Position numbers and translations under genes: made by a program
Part shown: positions 45,233 to 55,696 of the stretch, in pieces
Layout of the letters: every line of letters starts with the position of its first letter
Position numbering within the stretch: position 1 is the stretch's first letter
The notes under the pieces: generated by a model
Databases searched by the model: none
The model's input: the letters and a program-made list of their open reading frames with translations, nothing else
Told to the model about the DNA's origin: nothing
Assembly (NCBI RefSeq): GCF_028776105.2
Contig: NZ_CP145606.1
Span: 868,001-932,000 of the forward strand
From: Neisseria leonii
GTDB lineage: Bacteria > Pseudomonadota > Gammaproteobacteria > Burkholderiales > Neisseriaceae
DNA: 64,000 bases
Reading direction: 5' to 3'

Positions 45233-46303
45233 CTAACGCTTTTCCTGCTTACGGATCAGATAAACCGCCCATGCGGCAAAAATCAGCGTGGGCAGCGCTG
45301 CTGCCAAAAACGGCGGCATACCGTACAACTCGCCGCTAAATCCGAACAGACGGCCGGCAAAATGAAACGCCAGCCCCAGACAGATACCGCCGAACAGCTT
45401 CAACCCCATATTGCCGTGGCGGGTGGATTGCGGCGTAAACGCCAGCGCCACCAATGCCATGACCACCGTTGCCACCGGATACATCAGCTTGCGCCACCAC
45501 GCTATGCGGTATTCACCGGTCTGCTGGCGGTTCTGCTCCAAGTGGCCGATATAGGCGCCCAGCGCAGACACCGACATTTGCGCGGGATCGACCAGCAAAA
45601 CGTCCAGCAGCTGCCCGTCTATACCTGCCTGCCAATCTTCCTGCACGCTTTGCGAGACACTGACCGCATCGTCTGCCAGCAGGGTGCGGCGGACCTGATA
45701 CAGACGCCACATTCCGTTTTGCCCGACCACGGCCGACTCCGCCTGCCAGCTTTCGGCCAACTTGAAACCGCCGTCGTGCCGGTAGGCGGTAATGCCGCGC
45801 AGCGTACGGTCGGGCAGCATTTCGGCAACATTGACAATGGTACCGCCTTCTTTAATCCAAACCCCGCCCGCACCGGCACTCACGCCGCCGCTGAGTGCGG
45901 CCGCCTTCATATTTTCCGCACTGCGGCTGGCTGCCGGTGCACCCCATTCGCCCAGAGCAGCCGTTGCCAGCGCAAAAACCGCCCCGAAAGACAGCAGCAC
46001 GCCGATCAGGTTTCCGGTACTCATTCCGCTGGTTTTCATGACAGTGATTTCGCTGCCCGCCGCCAACTGGTTCAAAGCCAGCAGCCCGCCGATCAACACC
46101 GCCAGCGGCATCAGTTCATAAACATGGGCAGGAATCTGCAAAACCAGATACTGCATGGCTTTGAAGCCGGTATAAGTCCCTTTGCCGATGTCGCCCGATT
46201 CATTCATCAAATCGAAAAACAGATACAGTGCCAGAAACGCCAGCAGCGCGTAAACCGTCATTACGCTCAACTGTCTGATAAGATAACGGGCAATCAGTTT
46301 CAT
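45233..46303 (-). CDS. lptG: LPS export ABC permease LptG
   Basis: 356 residues. Three membrane helices at each end flank a periplasmic beta-jellyroll (about 105-270). Conserved N-terminus [35 protein letters not shown] and the coupling helix ELMPLAVLIGGLLALNQLAAGSEITVMKTSGMS. With LptF and LptB2 it extracts LPS (LOS in Neisseria) from the inner membrane. The start overlaps the lptF stop by four bases (ATGA). Confidence 0.95.
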   Translation of the reverse strand: MKLIARYLIRQLSVMTVYALLAFLALYLFFDLMNESGDIGKGTYTGFKAMQYLVLQIPAHVYELMPLAVLIGGLLALNQLAAGSEITVMKTSGMSTGNLIGVLLSFGAVFALATAALGEWGAPAASRSAENMKAAALSGGVSAGAGGVWIKEGGTIVNVAEMLPDRTLRGITAYRHDGGFKLAESWQAESAVVGQNGMWRLYQVRRTLLADDAVSVSQSVQEDWQAGIDGQLLDVLLVDPAQMSVSALGAYIGHLEQNRQQTGEYRIAWWRKLMYPVATVVMALVALAFTPQSTRHGNMGLKLFGGICLGLAFHFAGRLFGFSGELYGMPPFLAAALPTLIFAAWAVYLIRKQEKR

Positions 46304-47412
46304 GCCGCCCCCCCTTTCCCCGGCCGTCTGAACGCGTGCCGCAGCGGCCGGGCAGGCAGACTGCGCAAACGGATCAGCCATAAAGCCAACAGCAGCATCG
46401 CGGTATGCAGCGGCAGAAAACCCGCCCAAAAACCGATTTTTCCGTCTTCGACGGCATTGCGCAAAACCGTCAGCCCGTTTTGATAAACCAGAAAAACGCC
46501 GATGGCCGACAAGATATTGTAAGTATGGCCGGTACGCGGATTGAAATACGACAGCGGCAGTGCCAGAACCACCAAAACCAGTGCCGCAACCGGCAGCGAA
46601 AGCCGCCACATCAGCTCGGCTCTGTACTGGGGCTGACTGCTGCCGATCAAATCGGCCGTGGGAATCGTACGGCGGTGGTCTATGGGGCTGACCAGCTTCG
46701 GGCTGCTGCTGACCAGCAGACTCATATGCTCGAACGACACCCGGTTGTAATCGGCCTGCCCCGGCACACCGCTGTAACGGTAACCCTGCGTCAGTTCCAG
46801 CGTGCGTCTGCCTTCGTCGGCAGAAAAACGCCCTTCTTTGGCAAAGACGACATTTTCCCGCCCTTTTTCATCACGCTCGCGCAAAAACAGATTGCGCATC
46901 AAACCCGACCCGACATCGAAGGTTTCGACAAAATAAACCCGCCCGCCGCTTTTGCCCAAACTGCGGAACACCCCCTGCTCCACCAGAGAAAGCTCCTGTT
47001 TCTGTTTGAGAATTTCGGCAAACTCGCGGCTGCGCAACTCCGCCCACGGCAAAACGGACACCTGCATCAGCGCAATCAGCAGGGCAAACGGCAGAGCGAA
47101 CTGCAAGATCGGCCGCAGCCACTGACGCAGCGACAGCCCCCCCGCCAGCCACACCGCCATTTCACTGTCGCGCCAATAACGGGTCAGCACCGCCAGCACA
47201 CTGATATAGGCCGTCAGCACCAGCAAAAGCGGAGTCATGCCCAGACTCCAAAAACCGATCAGTGCGGCCACCGCATCGGCCGCCACCCGCCCGTCGGCTG
47301 CGCGCCCCAACAGATTAATCGCCTGCGTGGACACCAAAACCGCCAGCAGCACCGCAAAAATACCGACTGCCGTCAGCGTCAGCTCTTTAATAAAATGGCG
47401 TTGATAAATCAT
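46300..47412 (-). CDS. lptF: LPS export ABC permease LptF
   Basis: 370 residues with the same architecture as Lpt[31 protein letters not shown] at the N-terminus, coupling segment [24 protein letters not shown] and a periplasmic domain (about 130-260). Partner of LptG. Divergent from pepA across 117 bases that contain uptake sequences, the arrangement also seen in E. coli. Confidence 0.95.
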   Translation of the reverse strand: MIYQRHFIKELTLTAVGIFAVLLAVLVSTQAINLLGRAADGRVAADAVAALIGFWSLGMTPLLLVLTAYISVLAVLTRYWRDSEMAVWLAGGLSLRQWLRPILQFALPFALLIALMQVSVLPWAELRSREFAEILKQKQELSLVEQGVFRSLGKSGGRVYFVETFDVGSGLMRNLFLRERDEKGRENVVFAKEGRFSADEGRRTLELTQGYRYSGVPGQADYNRVSFEHMSLLVSSSPKLVSPIDHRRTIPTADLIGSSQPQYRAELMWRLSLPVAALVLVVLALPLSYFNPRTGHTYNILSAIGVFLVYQNGLTVLRNAVEDGKIGFWAGFLPLHTAMLLLALWLIRLRSLPARPLRHAFRRPGKGGAA

Positions 47413-47416
47413 AATG

Positions 47417-47482
47417 GTTTTCAGACGGCCTCAAACCGCAGTACAATCCGAGCCGTCATTATCATAGCAGGCCGTCTGAAAA
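47417..47482. other. Facing uptake sequences in the lptF-pepA promoter region
   Basis: GGTTTTCAGACGGCC and GGCCGTCTGAAAAG are 37 bases apart between divergent starts, so they cannot be ordinary terminators for either gene. Both promoters must lie in or between them. Confidence 0.55.
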
Positions 47483-47529
47483 GCCGTTCGTACGTGCTTT
47501 TTCCGCCTGCCGGTTATCGGAGAGAAAAC

Positions 47530-48942
47530 GTGGAATTTAGCACAAAAGCCGAGAAATTGCAGCCGGACTCCGGCCGCGCCCGCCTCTATTTCTGTACCCC
47601 GGACAGCCCGTTAAACGATGAGGCCGCCAAACTGCTGCGCGCCTCGCTCAAAGAAGGCGAATGCTTTGCCGCCGCGCAAACCGTGGAAAACGGCCGTCTG
47701 AACGGCGCGGCCGTAGCGTGTCTGGCCGATCTCGACCGCAAAACCGTCGAAAAAGCCGCTGCCGAAGCCGCCGCCTGGGCACAGAAACAGCAGGCTGTCG
47801 ATGTGGACTTAACCCCGTTCTGCGAAACCGACAGCCCGCGCGTGGCCGAAATCTTCACGCTGGCCGCCGGTGCTGCGGTTTACCGTTTCGACCGTTTCAA
47901 AAAAGAAGCCAAACCGGCCGAACTGAAAAATATCGCGTTTTGCCACGACCGGCACGCCGCCGTAGTGGAACAGGCCCTTGCCTTTGCCCGGGCGGCACTG
48001 TACGGCATCAATCTGTGCAAAGATTTGGCCAATACCGCGCCGAATGTCTGCACCCCGACCTATCTGGCCGAAACCGCCAAAGCCGAAGCCGAACAGGCCG
48101 GTGCGGCGGGCAAAATTCTCGGCCGCGACTATATTGAAAACCATATGCCCTCTTTCTGGGGCGTGGCCAAAGGCAGCGTGCAGGAACCGAAACTGCTGGA
48201 ACTTTCCTATTTCGGCGCGGCTGATTCATCTGCCCCCCCCGTGGTGCTGGTCGGCAAAGGGCTGACGTTTGACAGCGGCGGCATCTCGCTCAAACCGGGC
48301 GAAGCCATGGACGAAATGAAATACGACATGTGCGGCGCAGCAAGCGTCATCGGCACATTTGTCGCCGCAGTCAAAGCCAAACTGCCCGTCAATCTGATTG
48401 CCGTGGTGGCCGCGTGCGAAAATATGCCCGACGGCGGTGCGGCCAAGCCTGGCGACATTGTCAAAGCCATGAACGGCATCACCATCGAAAATCTCAATAC
48501 CGATGCCGAAGGCCGTCTGGTCTTGTGCGACGCACTCACTTATGCCGAACAGTTCAAACCGGCCGCCGTGATCGATGTCGCCACGCTGACCGGTGCCTGC
48601 ATCATCGCACTGGGCCATGTCGCCAGCGGCGTGATGGGCAACCGTCAGGAGCTGGTGGACGAACTTCTGGCCGCTTCGCGCGAAAGCAACGACAAAATCT
48701 GGCAACTGCCGCTGTTTGAAGAATACAGAGAGCAGCTCAAATCCAATTTTGCCGACCTGCAAAACATCGGCGGCCGCGCCGCCGGTACGATTACCGCCGC
48801 CACTTTCCTCGCCCACTTTGCCGAAAACTATCCGTGGGCACATTTGGACATCGCGGGAACGGCGTGGAAATCGGGCAAAGACAAAGGCGCAACCGGCCGG
48901 CCGGTACCGCTGCTGCTGCAATTTCTGAAAAACCGCGCTTAA
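47530..48942 (+). CDS. pepA: Leucyl aminopeptidase (PepA, M17)
   Basis: 470 residues, GTG start with GGAGAG upstream. The catalytic half contains [18 protein letters not shown] (zinc/lysine), [26 protein letters not shown] and the M17 signature [10 protein letters not shown]. It releases N-terminal residues in the cytosol and in E. coli also binds DNA; the N-terminal half (about 1-165) is the less conserved domain. The long in-frame extension upstream is antisense to lptF and is rejected. Confidence 0.95.
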   Translation: MEFSTKAEKLQPDSGRARLYFCTPDSPLNDEAAKLLRASLKEGECFAAAQTVENGRLNGAAVACLADLDRKTVEKAAAEAAAWAQKQQAVDVDLTPFCETDSPRVAEIFTLAAGAAVYRFDRFKKEAKPAELKNIAFCHDRHAAVVEQALAFARAALYGINLCKDLANTAPNVCTPTYLAETAKAEAEQAGAAGKILGRDYIENHMPSFWGVAKGSVQEPKLLELSYFGAADSSAPPVVLVGKGLTFDSGGISLKPGEAMDEMKYDMCGAASVIGTFVAAVKAKLPVNLIAVVAACENMPDGGAAKPGDIVKAMNGITIENLNTDAEGRLVLCDALTYAEQFKPAAVIDVATLTGACIIALGHVASGVMGNRQELVDELLAASRESNDKIWQLPLFEEYREQLKSNFADLQNIGGRAAGTITAATFLAHFAENYPWAHLDIAGTAWKSGKDKGATGRPVPLLLQFLKNRA

Positions 48943-49020
48943 ATGCCGCACCGGCGCAGCCCGTTCCCAACGGCTGCGCCGCTTTCCCGTTTTCTCTTTC
49001 CTTTTTCAGACGGCCTCCCC

Positions 49021-49452
49021 ATGTCCGAAGCCACTTTCTACACCCATGTTGCCGACTTGCCGCCCTTTGTTGCCCGCCTGTGCCGCCGCGCCCTGTCGGC
49101 AGGCAGCCGGGTATTGATCTGGACGGACAGCGAAAGTGAAGCCCTCGAATGGGACAGACTGCTGTGGCAGATTCCGCCCGAAAGCTTCCTGCCGCACGAA
49201 CCCCTTACCGACGGCCGTCTGCCCGATGATGTTCCCGTCCTGATCGGCAGCGGCAGCCTGCCCGAATCCTCCGGCGGGCGCGCGGTGTTAAACCTGTCGC
49301 AGCAAATCTGGCACGGTGCGGGCGAGACCGTGCGCGTGCTCGAAATCATCGGTAGCGGCGAAGACGAACTGGCCGCTGCGCGCAACCGCTTTGCCGCCTA
49401 CCGCCGTCAGGGATTTACTCTCACACACCACAATATGCACAACAAGGGCTGA
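49021..49452 (+). CDS. holC: DNA polymerase III chi subunit
   Basis: 143 residues matching HolC: TFYTHVADLPPFVARLCRRALSAGSRVLIWTDSE, DRLLWQIPPESFLPHEP and the C-terminal RNRFAAYRRQGFTLTHHNM. Chi links the clamp loader to SSB. It follows pepA, the conserved order. An uptake sequence ends five bases before the ATG and replaces a normal ribosome site, which is unusual. Confidence 0.93.
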   Translation: MSEATFYTHVADLPPFVARLCRRALSAGSRVLIWTDSESEALEWDRLLWQIPPESFLPHEPLTDGRLPDDVPVLIGSGSLPESSGGRAVLNLSQQIWHGAGETVRVLEIIGSGEDELAAARNRFAAYRRQGFTLTHHNMHNKG

Positions 49453-49459
49453 ACGGAAC

Positions 49460-49729
49460 ATGGAGCAGGCCGATTTTTTCGACATTCCCAGCCCCTGCAC
49501 CGGCGTATGCCAAGTGAACAACAAAGGCTACTGCAAAGGCTGCCTGAGAAGCCGCGAAGAACGGCTCTACTGGCTGCACCTGACCGACGGCCAGAAACAC
49601 CAAATCATGCGCCTGCTCGCGCAGCGGCGCAAAAAGCTGCAACAGGCCGCACTCGACAGACTGGAAGACTTCGGCCCGGCACCCGAACAAGACCATTTCG
49701 ATTTTTCCGGCTCTGGTCAGGCCGTCTGA
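49460..49729 (+). CDS. DUF1289 cysteine-motif protein
   Basis: 89 residues with the family motif SPCTGVCQVNNKGYCKGCLR (C13, C17, C25, C28) and the helix REERLYWLHLTDGQKHQIMRLLAQRR. The four cysteines probably bind zinc or an Fe-S cluster; function unknown. It starts seven bases after holC. The last codons GQAV and the TGA are read from an uptake sequence. Confidence 0.85.
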   Translation: MEQADFFDIPSPCTGVCQVNNKGYCKGCLRSREERLYWLHLTDGQKHQIMRLLAQRRKKLQQAALDRLEDFGPAPEQDHFDFSGSGQAV

Positions 49730-49757
49730 AAACGGGCCGGCATGTTCAGACGGCCTG
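49719..49757 (+). terminator. Inverted uptake-sequence hairpin overlapping the DUF1289 stop
   Basis: AGGCCGTCTGAA and TTCAGACGGCCT are 14 bases apart; the left arm contains the TGA of the gene. Confidence 0.65.
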
Positions 49758-49854
49758 ACCGGTTTGACCCGGATAAGACCCGCCCGACTTTATCCCCCTG
49801 CGGCCGCTTTTTTTGCTATCCTTACACCCGATACCTTTCCGACGAGAGACCACT

Positions 49855-51039
49855 ATGAACACGCATTCCGATATTCTGATTGTCGGCGCAGGCCCGGCCG
49901 GTTTGAGCTTTGCGCGCACCTTGGCCGACAGCGGTTTGCGCATTACCCTGATCGAAAAAAGCCCGCTTGAAGACATTCAAAATCCTCCTTACGACGGCCG
50001 CGAAATCGCACTGACCCACTTATCCAAAGAAATCATGGAAAATCTGGGCATCTGGCAGCGCATCGCCGAAAACGAAATCTACCCGCTCAAAGAAGCCAAA
50101 GTCTGGAACGGCAATTCGTCCTACCAGCTGCACTTCCCCCAGCCCAGCCGGGCGCGCGGCGGCAAAACCGACCGTTTGGGCAACCTGATTTCCAACCACA
50201 ACATCCGCAAAGCCGCCTACGAATCGGTTGCCGGCTGCGCCAACATCGAACTGTTGTGCGGCGTGGGCGTCAAAACCGCCAAAACCACACCCGAACAGGC
50301 CGAAGTCCTGCTCGACAACGGCCAAACGCTGACCGCCCGCCTGCTGGTGGCAGCCGACAGCCGTTTTTCGCAAACCCGCCGCCAGCTGGGCATTGCCGCC
50401 GATATGCACGATTTCGGCCGCACCGTGATAGTGTGCCGTTTCCGCCACGAGCACAGCAACGAACATACCGCCGTGGAGTTTTTCCAATACGGCCGCACGC
50501 TCGCCCTGCTGCCGCTGGAAGAAAATCTGACCAACTGCGTGATTACCATCGATGCCGACAAAGCCCCCGCCCTGTTGGCCCTGTCCGACGAAGCATTAGC
50601 CGCCGACATCGAGGCCCAGCTCAAAGGCCGTCTGGGCAAAATGGAAAAAGCGGGCAGCCTGCACACTTACCCGCTGGTGGGCGTACATGCCGACAAGTTT
50701 TACACCACCCGTGCCGCACTGATCGGCGATGCGGCCGTCGGTATGCACCCCGTTACCGCCCACGGCTTCAATCTGGGGCTGGAAAGTGCCGATATTCTGG
50801 GCAGACTGATTGCCGAAGCCGCACGCGGCGGCCGCGACATCGGTGCAGCCGCGCTGCTGGAAAAATACCATACCAAACACCAGCTCAATACCCGCCCGCT
50901 TTATCACGGTACCAATATGATGGTGCGCCTGTTCACCAACGAAGCGGCACCGGCCAAACTGCTGCGCAATCTGGTTCTGCGCGTCAGCAACAATCTGCCG
51001 CCGGTCAAAGCCCTGATTACCCGTCAGCTCACGGGCTAG
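49855..51039 (+). CDS. ubiM: FAD-dependent ubiquinone hydroxylase UbiM
   Basis: 394 residues, UbiH/PHBH family. FAD motif ILIVGAGPAGLSFARTLADSG at the N-terminus, the DG motif in LLVAADSRFSQTR, and ALIGDAAVGMHPVTAHGFNLGLESA near the C-terminus. UbiM is the Neisseria-type monooxygenase that hydroxylates the ubiquinone ring in place of the separate UbiF/UbiH/UbiI enzymes. Together with ubiX at 12.1 kb it places two quinone genes in the window. Start at 49855 follows CGAGAGA. Confidence 0.88.
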   Translation: MNTHSDILIVGAGPAGLSFARTLADSGLRITLIEKSPLEDIQNPPYDGREIALTHLSKEIMENLGIWQRIAENEIYPLKEAKVWNGNSSYQLHFPQPSRARGGKTDRLGNLISNHNIRKAAYESVAGCANIELLCGVGVKTAKTTPEQAEVLLDNGQTLTARLLVAADSRFSQTRRQLGIAADMHDFGRTVIVCRFRHEHSNEHTAVEFFQYGRTLALLPLEENLTNCVITIDADKAPALLALSDEALAADIEAQLKGRLGKMEKAGSLHTYPLVGVHADKFYTTRAALIGDAAVGMHPVTAHGFNLGLESADILGRLIAEAARGGRDIGAAALLEKYHTKHQLNTRPLYHGTNMMVRLFTNEAAPAKLLRNLVLRVSNNLPPVKALITRQLTG

Positions 51040-51157
51040 GTTTTCCGCTATAATACTGCGCCCTCCCGTCCGCAAAGGCCGTCTGCGTGCAGCACGAAAC
51101 TGCCGCTGCGGCCTTTCCGGCTTCTTATTGACAATCATTTGTGCAGAAAGGCTGTAT

Positions 51158-52036
51158 ATGGCCTCCGCTTCCCTGTTGATGCTGCTCGACGACATCACTT
51201 CCATGCTCGACGATGTCGCGCTGATGACCAAAATGGCCGCCAAAAAAACCGCCGGTGTCGTCGGCGACGATTTGGCACTCAATGCCAACCAAGTTACCGG
51301 CATATCGGCCGAACGCGAACTGCCGGTTATCTGGAAAGTGGCCAAAGGGTCACTGGTCAATAAACTCATTCTGATTCCCGCCGCCCTGCTGATTTCCTGG
51401 CTGGCTCCCTGGCTGATTACACCGCTTTTGATGGCGGGCGGTGCATTTCTGTGTTTTGAAGGCGTGGAAAAACTGCTGCACAAATTTTTCCCGTCCGGCC
51501 AAACCCAACCGGACGAAGCCGAACCAATGGACGAAAACGCCAAAATCAAAGGCGCAATCCGTACCGACTTTATCCTTTCGGCCGAAATCATTGTGATTGC
51601 ACTGGGTGTGGCCGGTGCCGGTACCGGCTTGGCCGAACGCGCACTGATGCTCTCGGCCGTCGGTCTGGGCATGACGGTTTTGGTTTACGGGCTGGTCGCG
51701 CTGATTGTGAAGCTGGACGATTTCGGCCTCTACCTCATGAACAAAGGGCGCACGGCTGAGGCAGCCGGACGGGGCATCATCGCGGTGATGCCGTGGCTGA
51801 TGCGCGGCCTGAGCATTGCGGGTACTCTGGCCATGTTTTTGGTCGGCGGCGGAATTATCGTCCACGGCATGCCCGCCGTTTCTGCCTTTCTGCACCAAAT
51901 GCACTGGGACAGCGGCCTGACGGCACAGGCGGCCAATTTAATTGTCGGCCTGATAATCGGCGCGCTGGTCTGCGCGGTGGTCTGCGCGGTGGTTTTGCCG
52001 CTGAAAAAATGGTCTGCACGCCAAAACACCCATTAA
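51158..52036 (+). CDS. DUF808-family inner-membrane protein (YedI-like)
   Basis: 292 residues. Conserved N-terminus SLLMLLDDITSMLDDVALMTKMAAKKTAGVVGDDLALNA, then about seven membrane segments; EGVEKLLHKFF and TDFILSAEIIVIALG are family features. Function unknown. GAAAGG is before the ATG at 51158; ten upstream in-frame codons are rejected. lnt follows after 16 bases. Confidence 0.88.
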   Translation: MASASLLMLLDDITSMLDDVALMTKMAAKKTAGVVGDDLALNANQVTGISAERELPVIWKVAKGSLVNKLILIPAALLISWLAPWLITPLLMAGGAFLCFEGVEKLLHKFFPSGQTQPDEAEPMDENAKIKGAIRTDFILSAEIIVIALGVAGAGTGLAERALMLSAVGLGMTVLVYGLVALIVKLDDFGLYLMNKGRTAEAAGRGIIAVMPWLMRGLSIAGTLAMFLVGGGIIVHGMPAVSAFLHQMHWDSGLTAQAANLIVGLIIGALVCAVVCAVVLPLKKWSARQNTH

Positions 52037-52052
52037 CCGATCCCGAGGCCGT

Positions 52053-53582
52053 ATGAATCTGCTTGCCCGCCCCCTTTATTATTGGCCGCTGCTCATTCTG
52101 ACCGCCGCCGCCACGCCGCTGGCTTTTGCGCCGTATTATCTGTTCTGGCTGATGCCGCTGCTTTTTGCCGTACTGACCGCCCTGCTGCACCTGCGCCCCG
52201 AGCGGCAGATCCGCAGTGCCTATGTATTCGGTCTGACCGCCTATACCGCCCAGTTTTATTGGGTGTATACCGCGCTGCATACCGTTTCCGGCCTGCCCAA
52301 ACTCTATGCCGTGCCGCTCACGTTCCTGCTGCCCGCCTATCTGGCACTGTTTCCGGCGGCGGCGGTGTGGCTGTGGCGGCAGACCCGCCTGCCGCGCCTG
52401 TTATCGGCCGGCATCGTCCTGCCGCTGTGCTGGACGCTGGCCGAATTCGCCCGCGAACGCCTGCTGACCGGTTTCGGCTGGGGCGCATTGGGCTACTCGC
52501 AAATTGCCGACGCCTCGCCCTTGGCCGGCTGGATCAGCATCGGCGGCATCCACCTGCTCACGCTCGTTACCGCCGCCTGCGGCACATGGCTCTACCTGCT
52601 GGTTTCGCGCGCCACTCCGCTGCGCAGCCGTGTTGTGCTGGCCGTCTGTATGGCGTTTTATCTGATGCTGGGCATCTGGTTCAAACAAACCGACTACACC
52701 CGCCCCGTCGGCCGTCCCGTCAGCGTTGCCCTGATACAGGGCAATATCGAACAGGGGCTGAAATTCCGTGAAGACCAATTCCTGCCCACTCTGCAAACCT
52801 ATTACCGCCGCGTGGCCGATGCCCGTGCCGATATCGTCATTCTGCCCGAAACCGCCATTCCGGCCATGCGGCAGGATCTGCCTCAAAGCGTGCTGGACGA
52901 ATTTGCCGCCGCCGCCCGTGCCAACGGCAGCGCGCTGGCCGTGGGCATACCGCAATATACCGACGACACCCGCAGCGCCTATCTCAATTCGGCCGTCCAC
53001 CTGACCGCCGATACGGCCGGCAGCACACCACTGCCCGCCTATTCCAAAAACCATCTTGTGCCGTTCGGCGAATACAAACCGCTGCCCGCGCTGACCGAAC
53101 CGCTCTACCGCCTGATGGATATGCCGCTGTCCGATTTCCGGCGCGGCGGCGCGGCACAGCCCCCATTTGACATGGCCGGGCAAAAAGTGGCCTTCAATAT
53201 CTGTTATGAAGACGGCTTCGGCGAAGAGTTGATTGCTTCCGCACAGCAAGCCACCCTGTTGGCGAACATCAGCAACATGGCCTGGTACGGCCGTTCCAAC
53301 GCCATGTTCCAGCAGCTCCAACAATCCCAGGCACGCGCACTCGAACTGGGACGCTACATGGTGCGCGCCACCAATACCGGCGCCACCGCCATCGTCGATC
53401 ACAAAGGACGCATCGTCTCCCAAGCCCTGCCCGATACCGAAACCACCCTCGAAGGCACGGTACAGGGCATGAGCGGCCAAACGCCCTATATGATGTACGG
53501 CAGCCGCTGGCTGTGGGCGGTGGCCGCCGCCGTCGCCGCACTGGTGCTGCACGGCAGGCTGACACGGCGCAAAGATACATAA
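52053..53582 (+). CDS. lnt: Apolipoprotein N-acyltransferase
   Basis: 509 residues. Seven or so membrane helices in the first 215 residues, then the nitrilase-like domain: catalytic Glu in ILPETAIPA, Lys in YSKNHLVPFGEY and Cys in FNICYEDGF. It adds the third acyl chain to lipoproteins in the inner membrane, which would include GltI, the siderophore-binding protein and the repeat lipoprotein of this window. It is preceded by a DUF808 gene. Confidence 0.95.
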   Translation: MNLLARPLYYWPLLILTAAATPLAFAPYYLFWLMPLLFAVLTALLHLRPERQIRSAYVFGLTAYTAQFYWVYTALHTVSGLPKLYAVPLTFLLPAYLALFPAAAVWLWRQTRLPRLLSAGIVLPLCWTLAEFARERLLTGFGWGALGYSQIADASPLAGWISIGGIHLLTLVTAACGTWLYLLVSRATPLRSRVVLAVCMAFYLMLGIWFKQTDYTRPVGRPVSVALIQGNIEQGLKFREDQFLPTLQTYYRRVADARADIVILPETAIPAMRQDLPQSVLDEFAAAARANGSALAVGIPQYTDDTRSAYLNSAVHLTADTAGSTPLPAYSKNHLVPFGEYKPLPALTEPLYRLMDMPLSDFRRGGAAQPPFDMAGQKVAFNICYEDGFGEELIASAQQATLLANISNMAWYGRSNAMFQQLQQSQARALELGRYMVRATNTGATAIVDHKGRIVSQALPDTETTLEGTVQGMSGQTPYMMYGSRWLWAVAAAVAALVLHGRLTRRKDT

Positions 53583-53729
53583 ATTAACCCCGAAAATCTG
53601 GACAGTACCGCACGTATCCTGTATTAGTAACTGCTTTGCACCGGCAAACTTTTTCAACGGCCGATACACAAAACCATCCGGCCGAAGCCGTTTTCAGACG
53701 GCCTGAACACACCCATCAGAAAGACCCGC

Positions 53730-54608
53730 ATGAGCCAAACCGCCCTAGCCGAACGCCCCGTTACCCTGCCCGTCCCCAGCGGGCACGGCAGCCTCGAACA
53801 GTATATCCACACGGTCAACAGCATTCCCATGCTCACGCCCGAAGAAGAGCATTCGCTGGCCGAGCGCAAAATGGCCGGCGATATGGAAGCGGCCAAACAG
53901 CTGATTTTGTCGCATCTGCGCGTGGTCGTTTCCATCGCGCGCGGCTACGACGGCTACGGCCTCAATCAGGCCGACCTGATTCAGGAAGGCAATATCGGCC
54001 TGATGAAAGCCGTCAAACGTTACGAACCCGACCGCGGCGCACGCCTGTTTTCTTTCGCCGTGCATTGGATTAAGGCCGAAATCCACGAATTTATCCTGCG
54101 CAACTGGCGGCTGGTGCGCGTGGCCACCACCAAGCCGCAGCGCAAACTGTTTTTCAACCTGCGTTCCATGCGCAAATCGCTCTCCGCACTCAGCCCGAAA
54201 GAAGCGCAGGCCATTGCCGACGACTTGGGCGTGAAACTGTCGGACGTGATGGAAATGGAACAACGCATGACCGGCCGCGATGTCGCCCTGCTGGCCGACA
54301 ACAGCGACGATGACGACAAGAACTTCGCCCCTATCGACTGGCTGGCCGACAACGACACCGAACCGACCCGCCAAATCGAGCAGAAAGCACATTACGCCCT
54401 GCAAACCGAAGGCCTGCAAAACGCACTGGCCAAGCTGGACGACCGCAGCCGGCGCATTGTCGAAACCCGCTGGCTGCAAGACGACGGCGGGCTGACCCTG
54501 CACCAGCTGGCCGAAGAATACGGCGTATCCGCCGAACGGATCCGCCAAATCGAAGTCAAAGCGATGCAGAAACTGCGCGGCTTTCTGGCCGAAGAAACCG
54601 GCGGTTAA
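53730..54608 (+). CDS. rpoH: Heat-shock sigma factor sigma-32
   Basis: 292 residues. Region 2 (DLIQEGNIGLMKAVKRYEPDRGARLFSFAVHWIKAEIHEFILRNWR), the RpoH box QRKLFFNLR, and region 4 (LTLHQLAEEYGVSAERIRQIEVKAMQKLR). Directs transcription of heat-shock genes. An uptake sequence lies in the leader. Single gene, closed by an uptake-sequence terminator. Confidence 0.97.
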   Translation: MSQTALAERPVTLPVPSGHGSLEQYIHTVNSIPMLTPEEEHSLAERKMAGDMEAAKQLILSHLRVVVSIARGYDGYGLNQADLIQEGNIGLMKAVKRYEPDRGARLFSFAVHWIKAEIHEFILRNWRLVRVATTKPQRKLFFNLRSMRKSLSALSPKEAQAIADDLGVKLSDVMEMEQRMTGRDVALLADNSDDDDKNFAPIDWLADNDTEPTRQIEQKAHYALQTEGLQNALAKLDDRSRRIVETRWLQDDGGLTLHQLAEEYGVSAERIRQIEVKAMQKLRGFLAEETGG

Positions 54609-54616
54609 AACCCGAA

Positions 54617-54661
54617 AGGCCGTCTGAAATCCGCCCGCACACGGTTTCAGACGGCCTTTTT
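54617..54661 (+). terminator. rpoH terminator from inverted uptake sequences
   Basis: AAAGGCCGTCTGAAA and TTTCAGACGGCCTTT with a 16-base loop followed by TT. Confidence 0.8.
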
Positions 54662-54721
54662 CCGCAAGAGGGCTGACCGGGCGGCACAGCTGACCGCCCC
54701 CACCACGAAGAAAGAACCATC

Positions 54722-55696
54722 ATGACACTTCCCTCCACCATCTATTTGGCCGGCGGCTGCTTTTGGGGCATAGAAGCCTATTTCCGGCGCATCGGCGGCA
54801 TCATCGATGCCGTTTCCGGCTACGCCAACGGCCGTACCGCCAATCCAAGCTACGAAGACGTCTGCCGCCGCAACAGCGGCCACGCCGAAACAGTCAAAAT
54901 CGTCTATAACAGCGCGGCGGTCAGTCTGGACGATATTCTGCGCCACTATTTCCGCCTGATCGATCCCGTTTCGCTAAACCGTCAGGGCAACGACTGCGGC
55001 AGCCAGTACCGCACCGGCATCTATTACACCGGCGAAGCCGACCTGCCCGTTATCCGCAGCGCATTGGCCGAAGTCCAAGCACAATACCGCGAACCGCTGG
55101 CGGTGGAATGCCTGCCGCTGGTGCATTTCTACCCCGCCGAAGACTATCATCAAAACTATCTGGGCAAAAATCCCGACGGCTACTGCCATATCGATCTCAG
55201 CCTGGCCAGTGTGCCGCTGGCGGGCAAAGCCGCGCCCAAAGGCTTTCAGGCCGAAACCTACCGCCAACCCGATACAGCCGAACTCAAACGCCGTCTGAAT
55301 CCCGAACAGTTCCGCATCACACAGGAAGCCGGAACCGAACACCCGTTCAGCCACGAATACGACCGCCTGTTTGCCGAAGGCATTTATGTCGATATTGTCA
55401 GCGGCGAGCCGCTGTTTGCCTCAGGCGACAAATTCGATTCCGGCTGCGGCTGGCCGAGTTTCAGCCGCCCGATTGCACCCGACGCGCTTACCGCCCGCCA
55501 AGACCTCAGCCACGGCATGCAGCGGGTGGAAGTGCGCAGCCGCCACGCCGATTCGCATCTGGGGCACGTCTTCCCCGACGGCCCGCCCGAATCGGGCGGC
55601 CTGCGCTTCTGCATTAACGGTGCCGCCCTGCGCTTTATCCCGCTGGCGGAAATGGAAAAAGAAGGTTACGGCGCATGGAAAGCAACAATCGGCTGA
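54722..55696 (+). CDS. msrAB: Fused peptide methionine sulfoxide reductase MsrA/MsrB (cytoplasmic form)
   Basis: 324 residues. MsrA half (about 1-170): catalytic cysteine in [11 protein letters not shown], with SYEDVC..NSGHAE. MsrB half (about 185-320): [27 protein letters not shown] and catalytic cysteine in [11 protein letters not shown]. The fusion reduces both epimers of methionine sulfoxide. Unlike Neisseria PilB it has no N-terminal thioredoxin-like domain and no signal peptide, so it should be cytosolic and need external thioredoxin. The 3-prime end overlaps the MFS gene by 22 bases. Confidence 0.95.
   Translation: MTLPSTIYLAGGCFWGIEAYFRRIGGIIDAVSGYANGRTANPSYEDVCRRNSGHAETVKIVYNSAAVSLDDILRHYFRLIDPVSLNRQGNDCGSQYRTGIYYTGEADLPVIRSALAEVQAQYREPLAVECLPLVHFYPAEDYHQNYLGKNPDGYCHIDLSLASVPLAGKAAPKGFQAETYRQPDTAELKRRLNPEQFRITQEAGTEHPFSHEYDRLFAEGIYVDIVSGEPLFASGDKFDSGCGWPSFSRPIAPDALTARQDLSHGMQRVEVRSRHADSHLGHVFPDGPPESGGLRFCINGAALRFIPLAEMEKEGYGAWKATIG

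Noticed and set aside
46405..47529. Upstream extension of pepA by 375 codons
   Set aside because: It is antisense to lptF; the GTG at 47530 with GGAGAG gives the normal PepA length.
52401..53669. 422-codon minus-strand frame
   Set aside because: Antisense to lnt, whose catalytic residues are intact.
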